The notes under the pieces were generated by a model that worked only from the letters and a program-made list of their open reading frames with translations, was not told the origin of the DNA and did not search any database. Shown here in pieces: positions 32,068 through 44,900 of a stretch of DNA of 64,000 nt. This DNA is from Mesorhabditis belari (taxonomy: Eukaryota > Nematoda > Chromadorea > Rhabditida > Rhabditidae): assembly GCA_958450365.1 (NCBI GenBank), contig CAUEEP010000872.1, positions 186,001 through 250,000 of the forward strand. Direction: 5' to 3'. Within the stretch, counting starts at the first letter, position 1. Each line of letters opens with the position of its first letter. A program made the position numbers and the translations under genes.

Positions 32068-32231
32068 TAATAAATAGAGCTTTCAGAAGTTTTCCGATGA
32101 AGTTTAGCAACTTCTCGAAGCAGTACAGCTTGCGTTTTTACTGGTCAGCGTTAACATTGGTTACACTCGGTGAAAAGGTGAAGAAATTCTTTGCAGTAAC
32201 ATCTTTCAATCGTAAAATTCATCGAGTAATA

Positions 32232-32797
32232 TTGGGTTGTCCAGCTATGAATGCGCGTTTTTACTATTTTGTAAATTTCTCAAGATATCGAACAGATGTA
32301 TATGAGTGTTTTATATCATTCGAAAGCTGAAGATCTCCTCTACATTTTGGAATAAAAAGTTTTCGAATTTGTTCAGCTTTTGGGCAAATTGACTGCACAA
32401 GGGGAGAGGTCGTTTTCGAAAAAAAACTCATTCCAGCTTAGCTATTCCTCAAGTTTTATGGTGTAAAATAACCGGCCAGAAAAGAAAAGATGCTTTGAAA
32501 CTGTTATATTTTTAAAAAAGTTGTATTGATATATCTATTGGCCAAACATCAAACGGTTAACTCAATTTGAGCGGAGCCAAAACTTGATCCAAAGGCACCC
32601 TTCCATTTTTTGGCCACTTCTTCTTCTGTGCAGCCAATTTGCCCAAAAGCTGAACAAATTCAAAAACTTTTTATATCAAAATGTAGAGGAGATCTTCAGC
32701 TTTCGAATAATACTCATATATATCTTTTTCTTGATTTCGGTATCTTGAGAAATTTACAAAATAGTAAAAAACGCGAATTCATAACTGGACAACCCAA
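32232..32797. mobile_element. Fold-back MITE family D (566 bp)
   Basis: TTGGGTTGTCCAGCTATGAA at the left pairs with the right end; arms of about 170 bases (containing GAAAGCTGAAGATCTCCTCT and its complement). TA on both sides. Confidence 0.9.
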
Positions 32798-32799
32798 TA

Positions 32800-33640
32800 G
32801 TATTGAGTACGAGTGAATCCTTCTTGCAGAAACTCGTGCTCCACCAAAGAAGCGCTCAATCATGTGAGATCCTCTCACTCCTGCTATCCAAATGAAGGTC
32901 AGAAAAACGCGACTTATACAAATTTATCTTTACAAATTCTCAGTTTCGGAAATCGGAAAGGGCTTTTCCATCAACCCAATATTTGTATTTGATAAAATGT
33001 CAAATGTTGCAGGAGTTTTTAGACTCAATAGCTCAATAAATAGTTTATTACTAACACGTTTTGTGTGTGGATAAATATGAAATAGAAGAATGAAATGAAA
33101 TGAAAAAGTGGAGGGGGAAAAGAAAAGAATAATCGTAATGTTTTCGGAAGGGCTACCAGCATGAAGCGTATTCATCGTTCGCACAATTCGACAGAAATGA
33201 GAGAGGATTTTAGGGGAATGGGAAGGACAAGCCAGTCAGGGGAGTGGGAAGAACAAGTCAGTCAGGGGAGTGGGTAGGGAAATGGATAGGATTTTTCGAA
33301 ATCTAAGTTTAACACTTGTAACTTCACTCTTTGATTGGTCATTTCAATTTTTATTTAAACATTTAAAGGTACTTTTAAGCCTAGCCTCTTTTTTGCTACC
33401 GTAATAAAATATTCAGCCGACTAGATTGATCTTTTACTTTTTGCAAGTAAAATATCTAACTCTAAGAAGATATCTAAATTTTGGTTTTTTTTCTTTCTGT
33501 ATCCTGTAATCAGAAAATTGATCACCGTTAGTCGTATTCTTAAATGCTTAAGTGCTTTTTCAACTGTATCAGAGCTTATTGACCAGTTCCTTTTAGCTTT
33601 TAGCCAGTTCCTTAGCCTTGCACTCCAGTTGGAAATAGGG
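32800..33640. other. Intergenic stretch
   Basis: Contains a short tandem repeat GTCAGGGGAGTGGGAAGAAC (33233-33280). No exon with a recognisable product. Confidence 0.4.
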
Positions 33641-34240
33641 CAGATCAAAAACTCATGGGCCGTCGGGACTCAAACCCGCTACCTCTCGCTTAGCGGGTAA
33701 GCCATTAAACCAAAACAACGGTCTCCCGTACTCTAGAGGGAGTTAACTTCCCTCTTCTCTGGGCGAGAAGGTCCCAGACGTCTCGATTTAAAGGCCTAGG
33801 ACCTGGGGTAGGCTCGAAACTAGACCTTAGCCAGCAGAGCCCATCCTTCCGTGGTCGGCTGTTGGAACTGGGGCAGATCAAAAACCCATGCGCGGTCGGG
33901 ACTCGAACCGGCTACCTTTCGCTTAGCGGGTAATGGCTTCATACCTAGTTTCGAGCCTACCCCAGGCCCCAGGCCTTTAAATCGAGACGTGTGGAACCTT
34001 CGTGTACTAACCATTAAACCAAAACGCACTCGATCTCCCGTACTCTAGAGGGAGTTAAATTCCCTCTTCTCTGGACGAGAAGGTTCCACACCTCTCGATT
34101 TAAAGGCCTGGGGTAGGCTCGAAACTAGGTATGAAGCCATCCTTCCATCCTTGCATTAGCCATTAGACCTTAGCCATCATTGCATCCTTGCCTTAGCCAT
34201 TAGACCTTAGCCATCATTGCAGAGCCCATCCTTCCCATCC
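33640..34240. repeat. Duplicated and inverted repeat block with tRNA-like sequence
   Basis: GCAGATCAAAAACYCATG followed by GTCGGGACTCRAACCSGCTA (an antisense T-arm/B-box look) occurs at 33640-33700 and 33870-33930. CTCGATTTAAAGGCCTGG occurs at 33783 and 34096 and, inverted, at 33970-33990. The pieces look like rearranged copies of one tRNA-derived element. Confidence 0.6.
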
Positions 34241-34248
34241 TTCCCTTT

Positions 34249-34331
34249 CTGGTGCACTCAATTCTTTCTTTTCAAAGCAAAACAACTAAATTTCGCTGCA
34301 AATTACCAAAGAAACTGAGTGCACCAGAAAC
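34249..34331. repeat. 83-bp hairpin element, TCTGGTGCACTCA ends
   Basis: TCTGGTGCACTCAATTCTTT and AAAGAAACTGAGTGCACCAGA are inverted. A solitary related end (CTCTGGTGCACCCAGTTCTT) is at 38499. Confidence 0.7.
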
Positions 34332-35918
34332 AGGAGTTTCGTTTTTTTTCCAGCCACAAAATACACTTTACAATCCAGTGATTGATTGATTTGTTCCTTC
34401 ACTCACTAAAAAGAATAGATTAATGCAAATAGATTCTAAAATAGATTATAGGAAGATTATAGAATAGATTATAGAGTAGATATATCAGAAAATAGATAAA
34501 ATTAACACTCTAAACAGAATACAAATCAAGAAATGAAAATTTCGAGAATCTTTGTGCTTTTTTTTGTGATTTCAAACCATTTCCACACAAAAATTCTTTA
34601 AAAAAACCGGGTCGATAAACAAAAAAAAAGAAATTTCTGATCCGTAACTACAAAATCTTTTTTTTTTTAAATATAAATAACAAATGTAAAGACTAAAAAG
34701 TAAAATTTTAAAAGAATCCAAAAAAAACCGCAATTGCCCACTACACGAAATCGTCCGAAATTCGAAAAACGAAAAAAGAAAAACTCAAAAATAAAGCACA
34801 AACATAAAAAACAAAAGCGAGAAAATAGAAATTCTAAAAGAGATTGGAATTTACAATTTTGTGTCTTAAAAGGATAATAGATTAGCCTAAATATGATGAC
34901 AGTGCGAGAATTGTTGATGACGAGGTAAACTAGAGTAAGGAACTGTGGGAGAGGGGGAGGGGGGAGGAGGAGGAGGAGGAGGAGGAGGAGGATGAGGAGG
35001 GAGAGGAAGAAGAGGAGGGAGAGGAGGGAGAGGAGGACCGGGAACAAAAGAACAAGCATTTTTTGGTCGACAAGCATGTTTTGGACTTGCAAGCCAACCA
35101 AAACTGGACTTGCAAGCCAGTTCAGAGCCTAAATGTCTAACTTTCGGATAGCCCGGACTATCACAGACCAAGCCAAACCTAATGAAGCCTAAAGAAGCCA
35201 AACCTAACAGCCAACCTCTCTTCAGGCCTGATCCTAGTCTTGCTTGGTCTAGTCAAAAGCTAGGTGCAGGTCTGGTTATTGACAGACCTAGATGCCTTTG
35301 CCAGTCAGTCCTTATGCAGCAAAACCAGGGCCGTTTAGGGAAGTAGGATTACAAAGTAAAGTAAGATTACAATAGTTGTACGATACTACGATTTGTTCCC
35401 GGTCCTCACCATGCATCTAAAACTCTTTCACATCATCTCAAAAACACTTTAGATCAGTACATTTTCAAGACTATTTCCGATTGACACCTAAACCGAAAAA
35501 AACCTAGTAGGATTTAGGGGATATTTAAACATTTTCCTCAAACAATTCTCTCATAAGCTAGGGATTCTAAATTCAAAACGCAAAAAGAAAAGAGATGAAA
35601 TCATTTCAGAAGAGATGCTAGAAAAATCAAATCAAACTCTAACAAGAGAAAATTATATTGCAAACCGTAAAAAAAAAATCATCAAATTTGACACAACTAC
35701 AAGTCCTAAGATATCGAAGGGTAAAATTCTGAAAAACTCTAAAAAATTCGAAACATATAAAACATATAAAATCGCTTAAATATTGTCTAACAAAAATATA
35801 TACAAGAAAATAGATTAGTGGGCTATTTGGGGTAGTGAAGAAGCGGAAAAGAGAGAAAAAAAAGTGAAAAGATAGAGAAAAAGGGGATAAAAGAACTAGA
35901 ATTGGAAAAGTTTAAGAT
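34332..35918 (-). other. Downstream region / probable 3' UTR of unkempt
   Basis: AT-rich on both sides of a GGA-repeat tract. No other gene found. The unkempt transcript must end somewhere here, but I cannot choose among several AATAAA-like words on the minus strand. Confidence 0.4.
34949..35038. repeat. GGA/GGAA polypurine tract
   Basis: About 90 bases purely of G and A apart from one T, mostly GGA (CCT/TCC on the unkempt sense strand). Possible triplex or G-rich structure; long minus frames here (Ser- or Pro-rich) are repeat products. Confidence 0.9.
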
Positions 35919-38900
35919 TTAGTGGCTATTGGATGGGGAATCCGGAGCGGGAAGGGGTCTCCAGACGTCGTCGGTTGGATTCTGAAATGAAAGCTTTGAG
36001 CATTTCATGAGATTTTGCTTTTTCATTGAATTTCTTGTTTTAGATCGTTGTGTAATACACATTAATGCTTTTTGTTTTTGTTTGGAAATACACAGGCATA
36101 TAAAGCTTTAGGCTTGCTTGCTTTGCCATAGAATAAAGTTTTGTTCTTATACGGCTCCTCAATTACAGTTTGGATCTAGAAATCTATAGTAAGCCGTAGA
36201 GTTTTAAACTAGAAGATCTACAGTAATCCGTCTTAAAGATCTACAGTAATCCGTCTTAAAGATCTACAGTAACCCGTCTTACAGATCTACAGGAACCCGT
36301 CTTACAGATCTACAGGAACCCGTCTTACAGATCTACAGTAACCCATCTTACAGATCTACAGGAACCCATCTTACAGTAGTCGGTCGAGTTTAAAATCCAG
36401 GCTCGGGTTTTGTTGGTAGAGCAAACTTTTCAAAACAAATAACAAAATGATGCTCTATCACTAAGAAAACTTTAGTTTACCCCAAAAATGTTGAAATTCG
36501 CCGAAGCGTTTGGTGGTGGAGCAGTGAAATCAACGGTCGGAGTGACAGCTGCGCCACCCTGGAGTCGGATGCCGTCGAGTTGTTGACGAAGCTGGAAATC
36601 GATTGATTGTAAAGATTTTGTAATTTCAAGAATATTAGCTACATCCAAATTTCCGTACTTGATTATTCTCAAACATCGCCTTGTCAGCCATCATCTTGTA
36701 GTACTCGGCACTGTTTCTCCACGTCTCGCAAGCGTGACGCGCCTCTTTCAATCTCTCCTCGATTATCGAAGTTTGGAACTGGACAAAGGTTAGGATTAAT
36801 TCATTAAAGGATTTCATTAAAGGATTTTAATTTAAATTAAATTAAATCTCACTTCATTAAATGATTCAATTAAGCCAAGAACTTACCTTATCCGGTACAC
36901 TGCTTGCACCTCCATTGTACTCCATGCCAACATCTAAAGTTTGTCCTTGTCATTTGGTCTCATAATCCTTCTTTAGCTTGTATTAGGCTGTACAGAAAGT
37001 CTTTTCGTTCCTTTTCATACTTCCGTAGAAAAATAATAAATTCACCAATTAACCTTTGGTTCGGTCTAAATAAAAAGTGTTTATAGTCAATTTATCGTTA
37101 ATTATAGTCGATTTCCCTTCATTTTAAGTCAATCTTTGAGTTTACTTTCAGACAAATTCGAGAGTGAAAACGTGTTTTTCGTAAAAATTATAAAAACCTC
37201 TACGAAGAAATTGGCTGAATGAATTTCTCTAAAAATTTGACTATATACCCAACTTTTTGTGCTCTATCTTTTATCTTTTGACACAAAGATAGGTTTCCAT
37301 TAGCTAAATTGTCTAAACCGCGTCACCGAGCAGTCGCCATTTTTGACTACCCGACTTCACGCTCCCAAAAAATCCAGACATAAGTCCTTTTAAACCCGTT
37401 TTAATGTTATTTTACAGAAAAATAATTGGCCTTTCTAATGAAAGAAGCCGTAGTTCAATTGGTAAATTTGTTGGTTTTAAACGGAAGTACAAAAAGGCAC
37501 GAAAAGACTTTCTGGAGATACTTAGATGAAATTGAGTAGCCCTAAATAATCCAAATGTTTTACCAATGGCTACAAATGAGCCAAGACTTTTCAATGCTAA
37601 TTCGAGAAGCAAACCACAGTTGTTACAGGTTTAGATTTTCTATTCAAAACCCAACCTCGTGGTGAGTAAGCAACAGCACAATGTGCCCCACTCTTTACAC
37701 ATTGTTGTCCCCGTTGATCGGTTTTAATGTTATTTTACAGAAAAATTGGCCAATAATTGGCCTTTCTAATGAAAGAAAACGTAGTTCAATTGGTGCATTT
37801 GTTGGTTTTAAAGGGAAGTACAAAAAGGAACAAAAAGACTTTCTGGACAGCCTAATAACTTGTATCAATATGTACTGATAATCTGATAGTTTATCTAGAC
37901 TAACCATGCGGGTGTTTAGCAGCTGGAAACGCTGTGAAAACATTTGCTCCTCCGGGTGAGGTCATCGGGATTTTCTGCTGGAAAATCGCTTGATTCTCGG
38001 TGAATGGCGGAGTGTGGAATGGCTGAGGACCGTCTTGTTGTTGAGGGATTTGCTGGGGAACCGGTGGCGGCATTTTCAGGCGCATTGGTGATGGTACTGA
38101 AGATTAGATAGTCAGAACATTGTTATTGATCAAGTCTAATGTTACTTCCAGAGAGTCAACTTGTTAGAACGAATTTCAAGTTAACATCAGTACAGTTATG
38201 CACACTAATGAACTTACAAGATGTGCTGAAAAGATCGCTGAACTTCGAAGAGTCACGGTTTTCATCAATGGGCGCCAAGTCGAGGCTCAACTCCTCCATT
38301 GTTGATGAAACAGCGTGGAAGCCCGAATCGGAACGGCAGAGATTTGATGCAGCGGCAAGGCCTCCAGTCTCACCAACTTGGGTTGGACCCCATTGACCGG
38401 AGAGAAGAGCGGCTAAAATTTGCCACTTAAACGAGAACACGTTTCATTTTTGATTTACAGGTACACTTGGTTGTCCTTTGGGCTCAAAAGTAACACTCTC
38501 TGGTGCACCCAGTTCTTTTTTCTTGTAGCAATTTTGATGTTACAAGTAGACAAAGGCAAGCCGTCTGCCAGCAAAAGACGTGTTGATTCATAGGGTCAAA
38601 ATCTGGCTAGTAAATATGATAGTCTAATCAGCTTAAATAATTCATAGCCTAGTTTATGGAGCCTGGGTTTGAACCCTGGTTATGAATGCTGAAGATCCTG
38701 CCTATGATCCTGATGATCAGTTAGCTAGAACTACCTTTTCTCGCCATATCCAGATTCCCAATGTTCAGCGAGTAGGTGCGATTGCGTTGATCCGGTTGAT
38801 AGTTTGGCTAAAAATTTAGCTTTAATATAAAATGAAAGTTTTGGTATAAACGGTATTTTGTTTCAAAAAACGAACCGATAATGGGCCTCGCTCAAAACCA

Positions 38901-41900
38901 GGTGCTTTCGGATAGCTATTTGACATGAGATCGTCTCGACTCGTTGAGAAAGCTCGCTGTGCGTTCGGAATCGCCTGTGAGCTGGGAATGGGCCGACCCT
39001 TGACCATTGACTAGAAAGAAAGCTGTTTTTAAAAAGAAAATAAATTCATATTGTTAAAATCAATGAGTTGGTTTAGTCTTGAGGATTGGTCAAGTGAACT
39101 GGATGAATTTCAACTAGAAAAAAACTCTAATGAATTGAAAATTGACCCGGGTCTTCTATTCTTCAACCCCGCAAAATCAGCCAGCCAAAAAAGTAGGTAA
39201 GGGTCCCCTATATGAATTAAAAATTTATTTTTTCTTAAAAACTATTCTATCTGGGCCCATATCTATAAGTTTAGCTAAAAATATTTTAAAAACTCAAGAT
39301 TTCGAGGAGTCGATGGGATACTATTCGAGTTTTTACGGTTTGTAAGTACAATAATGAATAGATTTGGGACTCATTAAAGTTTCCTTTTCAAAATTCTCCC
39401 ACCTGATATGTTCCATTTATATTGAGACCATTCATGCTTCCATTCAAAGCCGCCGGCGAACCGAGGCGATAATCCGGACTACCATGCTCTTTCGGTGAGT
39501 GTTGACTTGAATAGGCGTATGGAGTTCTAAAATATGATTTATTTGACAGTTTTCGTTAAATTTCTTCTAATCAACACCTATTTTTAGATAGAGTTTATCA
39601 ATTTTTTTAGTGGCCTACCTTTGTACATGCATCTCTGAGTCGTGGTGAGCGAAGGCGCAGAAAACGGCACGCGGACAGTAACCGTGCTGAAAATGAAGCT
39701 TGTGGATTTGAATTGAAAACTAACGAATATACTGAATATCGTAATAAGTTTCGTGAAAAATTAGACAACTTAATTTTTTAAGTATCTTTAGTATCTTTTA
39801 AGTATCAAGCTATTTCAAGAACCCACCTCTAACATATCATTGCACTTTGTGCTTTTGTAGATCTCGGGATGGAACTGCTGCTCGGTTCTCGTGTGACAAT
39901 AGCCGCAGTTGTCTCCCTGAAATGGAAATGTATCAAATGAAGGTGATAGGGCAAGGAAAAAAATAGCTTTTAAATCTAAATTTTAGTTAACTAACCTGTT
40001 CACAGAGTTCCGGGTCAAGCCACTCGTCCACAGTTTTCGCCGCCGGACAGGGTGTTGATCTGAAAACTTTCTAGATAAAATATAGCAGAAAAGCAAAAAC
40101 TTATTGCAAATAATATCCACTAAATCTAAAGCTGTAATCTGAAATGCATGGGGGTAAACAATTAGCCGCTTCGAGAATTTGAGCCTCTTTTCGATTTGTT
40201 TCCATTGGCTACAACCGCCCTATATTTAGAAGCTATTTTTATGAGATTTTTGCTGGCTATAATCTGAAAGATTAACAATGTTTTCAACTATTCATCGGGG
40301 TATTTTTGGAAAATGGTGAGCTTGATGAAAGGCTGGTAAAAATAGAAAACGTACCGATATTTGAAAATCGCCGGTTGTCGCCGCCGATCTTTGCTGTTGT
40401 GATAGAAAGGGCAAGCGTAGCTGGAAAATTTTCTGGCATATATAAACTATAACATTTTTTTTAATTATCTCAAATCTTTCAAGCTTACAGTACAACCAAT
40501 TTAGTCTAGTTTAAACCCAAACGGAACTCGGATAAGTGTAAAAACAATAACCGCTTTAAAGCTGCACATCTTTAAAGCTTTAATGCTTTAAAGATCTGCG
40601 CTGCGTTGAAAGATATGTTAAAAAGTCATTAACAATTTGATTAATATATTTTAATGACTAATTCATGATACTCAACTATTGAGATTAATAGCATACTACT
40701 ATAAACCAACCCTTGTCTGCATAGCCTGGCCGGCTTTCGGCATTGCTCAGTCTTGTAACAGGAGAGCACATGATCTTGCCCTGAAATAGGTGCTTTTGGG
40801 TTCGTTTTCCATAATTTTATTGAAAAAACTTTAGACAGTCATCATTAAAAATTTTTACTTGAAATAAATATAACGCTTACTATGCCAAAGTGGATCATCG
40901 ATGACAAACGATGTCCTATCTCTTCCATCAGTATCACCAACACAGCCAGCGTAAGCAGCTTCACTTGTGTCGTGCTGGGGTTGTCGGAGATCTGGAATTC
41001 AAAACTATTACTCACGAATATGTGTCAGGAAAAGAACTAGAAGTTCAACTTCAATGTAACGCAAGAAAAGTTTGTCTTAGGCTGTCCAGAAAGTCTTTTC
41101 GTTCCTTTTCATACTTTCAGTTGAAAAATAACAAATTGACCAATTAATATATGGTTTGTTCTAAATAAAAAGTGTTTATTGTTCAATTTCCCATCCTTTT
41201 TAGTCAATTTGGGTTCACTTTTAAGCAAATTCGAGAGTGAAGAAGACTTGTTTTTCGTAAAAATCTATGAAAACCTTTACGAAGAAATTGGCTGAATGAA
41301 TTTCACTGAAAATTTGACTATATACCTAACTTTTTGTGCTCTATCTTTTATCCATTGACACTAAGGTAGGTTTCATTAGCTAAAGTGTCTAAACTGCTTC
41401 ATCGAGTGCTTTTTGACTACTCGACTTCACGCTCTCAAAAAAATCCAGACATAAGACATTTTAAACTCGTTTTAATGTTATTTTGCAGAAAAATAATTGG
41501 CTTTTCTAATGGAAGAAACCGTAGTTCAATTGGTAAATTTGTTGATTTTAAACGGAAGTACGAAAAGGCACGAAAAGACTTTCTGTGAAGAGGGGGGGGG
41601 GATACTTAGACGGAATTGAGTAGCCCTAAGCAATCCAAATGTTTTACCAATGGCTACAAATGAGCCAAGACTTTTCAATGCTGATTCGAGAAGCAAACCA
41701 AAGTTGTTACGGGTTTAGATTTTCTATTCAAAATCAACCTTGTGGTGCGTGAGCAAAAGCACAATGTGCCCCATTCTTCACACATTGTCCCCGTTGATCA
41801 GTCGGATGAACGCATTGAGCCGTCTTGTAATAGCGAAGGTGGTATTTTCGCTCAACATCTCCACTGACTCGGTGAAGGTATGGACATCTAAAGTTGCAGA

Positions 41901-44900
41901 GATTGAAATAAACATTAGGTGCACAACTAAATAATCAAGACGATCTAGCACTTACTGATCTCCATCCGGGCAGATCCCAGTGTTCTCATCATATTTATCA
42001 CAGTAGATATCGGGCGAGTAGTTGAACGAACCATCCACTCTTCTCACCGGTTTTCTTCTCCTCTAAAATAAGGTACTATTTTTACATCAAAACAAAGGAA
42101 AACATCAAAACATCAAAAGAAAAAAAGAAAAAAAGATCATACCTGATTCGCGAAGTGCCAATTAAAACAAGTGTACGGTCTGTGTTGTTGACATTGATGT
42201 TGTTTGAAGAGGGGACACGATTCGACGCGAAAACCCTCCAAATAACTAAATTAATAAGCTATTAGTATTTAATAAGCTATTAATATCTAGATAAAAAGTA
42301 TTTATTTCAATGTTTATTTGTCTTAATCAACAATCCTAGTAACTAATGAATAATCTTGTTTTTCTTTGCTTTTTTTAATCAAAAAGTTATTGATTTTGGC
42401 TCAATACATCAAAGATCAAAAAATCGGGGGTTGTTTATCGGTTGGGGCAACCGGAAAAGAGTCAAAAGGGAATAGGAAAAGGGCGGAAAAAGAAAAATGG
42501 GTTGAAAATCGTTAAAAAAAACAATTTACAGAAATGAGATTGAAAAATAACGAATCTATTTGAAAGATATAGCAAAAAAAACAAGCAGCTACGCAACTTT
42601 AGCTGTCCAACAGAACCATAGTAGTAATAACAAGCACCTCGTTAGTCAGAAAGATCAAGAATAGGTATAATGGGGTATGCTTGTCATCACTCTACTTTAA
42701 AGCTATGCAAAGTTGGCTATTGGATATGTACAATAGGTACATAGCATCAAAAAGCATGCAACACTTTAAATGCAGCTATATTATTGAGCAGAGTTCATGT
42801 ATAAGGCTGGTTCTATGTTGGCTGAACAGCAAAACACAATATTTTTAGCATTAAACAGCGCTCGATTGAATGAGTAAAAAGCAAAATGATTGAAAAATGA
42901 TTAAAAAGTGGCAAAAAAAGCCGATTTTTCATCATTTTTCAATCATTTTTTTTCTAAGCGCTGGTTAAAGTTAAAAATATGTGTTATATTTCAAAAAATC
43001 ATCCATTCTCTCTACTTTAATTTGATATCTAAGCGCGCAGAAACAAACGTACTGGTGCTGAGATATGAGCGTTTATTTGAGAGTACTGAACAGACTACGC
43101 GACGCTCCTATAGGGGGCTCTTTTATTAGAATATTTACTGAACTTTATTTAAGAGCGTGCATATCTTTATTAAGGACAAAATTTGGCTGAAATACGTACC
43201 GTAAATACTGTAATAGTACCCCACCCCCCTCGTACAGTCGCGTAGTCGCAAAAGTTTTTTAGTATTTCATTTCTTTTCAAAGCGCCCGTACTTTCAAAAA
43301 TTGCGTCTTTGGTATCAAAAAATAGCTGAAATGCAGGGCTATTTTTTGATACCAAAACGAATATTTTAGCATAAACCAGTGTCGAGAAAAACTCGTTCAA
43401 AGCTAGACTAAGCAACACGCCGCACCGTCATTATGGGGGTGGGGTCCAATTACAGTATTTACGGTAAATAAATCCTCAGCACCTGATTGCAAAAAGGGAT
43501 TCCCCGTCAAGCAGATCCTTGATCCCAAGGAGCATCGACGATCGATAATCAATAAAATAAAAGTGACGAAATATGCAGAGAGCCAAAGTGATTGTATATG
43601 TGAGTTGTTTATGAGGAAAGCACAAAATATTGGGGGATAGATTTGAAGGAAAAGAGGAGAATGGGAGAAGAGAAAGATGCCTTCTTTGTTGTTTTGCCCT
43701 TTTCGAAAACGAGAACGCGCTAGGACAAGAAGAAGAAGAAAAAAGAGGAGGAGGCCCACCCCCATGAGAGTGCATCACGCACCGAAAATCGCAAAAACAA
43801 CTAAACAGCAAATATATTATGAGAATGAGAGGACTTGATGTTTAAACTAGCCCAAATTCGTGGAAATTTTCAAAATATCCACGAAATATTTGACTACGAG
43901 TTTAGAAAATATTACTATACATACAATTTGTTATCATTAATTCGAACATAAAGAAATTACGGGAATGTGGAGCTGATGTTAAGCTATTTGGATAGTTGAA
44001 CGAAGGGATAGTTGGATAGTTGAACTATTTGGATATTTGGATAGTTGAACGAAGTCATCTCACTAGGGAATTGGTTCAACTTAGTACCGATTTGGGAAAT
44101 GGGACCTAGCGCAAAAATTCTAAAGGAAATTCTAAGGGATATGTGTTTTTCTTGAAATTCTAAGGGATACTTGTTTTTCATTTTTACTCCATAGCATTCA
44201 GTTTTTGAGCAAAATGCTTTTAAAGTTTGGAAAAACAGCGCCGCCGCTTTTTTTTGAATCAATTGGTGAATCAATTGCCCCTGTGGCGAATAGCCACTAA
44301 AAAGTTACCTAACTCTGACAACCTAAAAATTGGAAAAGTATTGCGGAAATCCGTGCGCCTTCATTCTATTTCGCGCCCCAAATCATTTATTGTTTTGTAG
44401 CTTATTAGCTGAATATCTTTTGTTAAAGCCTATAAAAGGCAACTGTTGTTTATTTGATGCGTTTTTACTTTTTTGGCTTTCCTTTCATCGTGTGAAAGTT
44501 GTGTCCTAATTAGAACGAAATTATTTCTGTTTTTATCGTCGCTTTTAATTCAATTGTCGATTTTGTGTGAAAATTGCTCAAGTGAGAGCCTATAAGAAAT
44601 ATATTTATACTTTGATCTTTATAATTTCTTGTGAGACCGTGTCTCGGTGTTGTTCAATGGTAGATGTCTTGAAAATGCACAATAGAGAAAAGGAATAAAT
44701 CTATACCGAAAAGGAACCAAATCTTTAGAGAAAAGGAACCAAATCTTTATCAAAACTTTCCCTTATTAGGGCAAACTTCGCTCAAATTGGAGCAAACTGG
44801 CACTATCACAATCACTTTAACACTTGCGCACTTCCAGCAGTGGCAACTCGCCACAGAGCCCAAAAATTCCGAGTCAGTCGGCTATTGAATAAAGTGTCTT

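Noticed and set aside
34667..35201. Leu-, Ser- or Pro-rich minus-strand open frames
   Set aside because: They follow the GGA polypurine tract downstream of unkempt and have no recognisable domain.
43403..43811. Minus-strand open frames of 111-120 residues
   Set aside because: Compositional frames over a G/A-rich block within unkempt intron 1; they begin inside a MITE arm.
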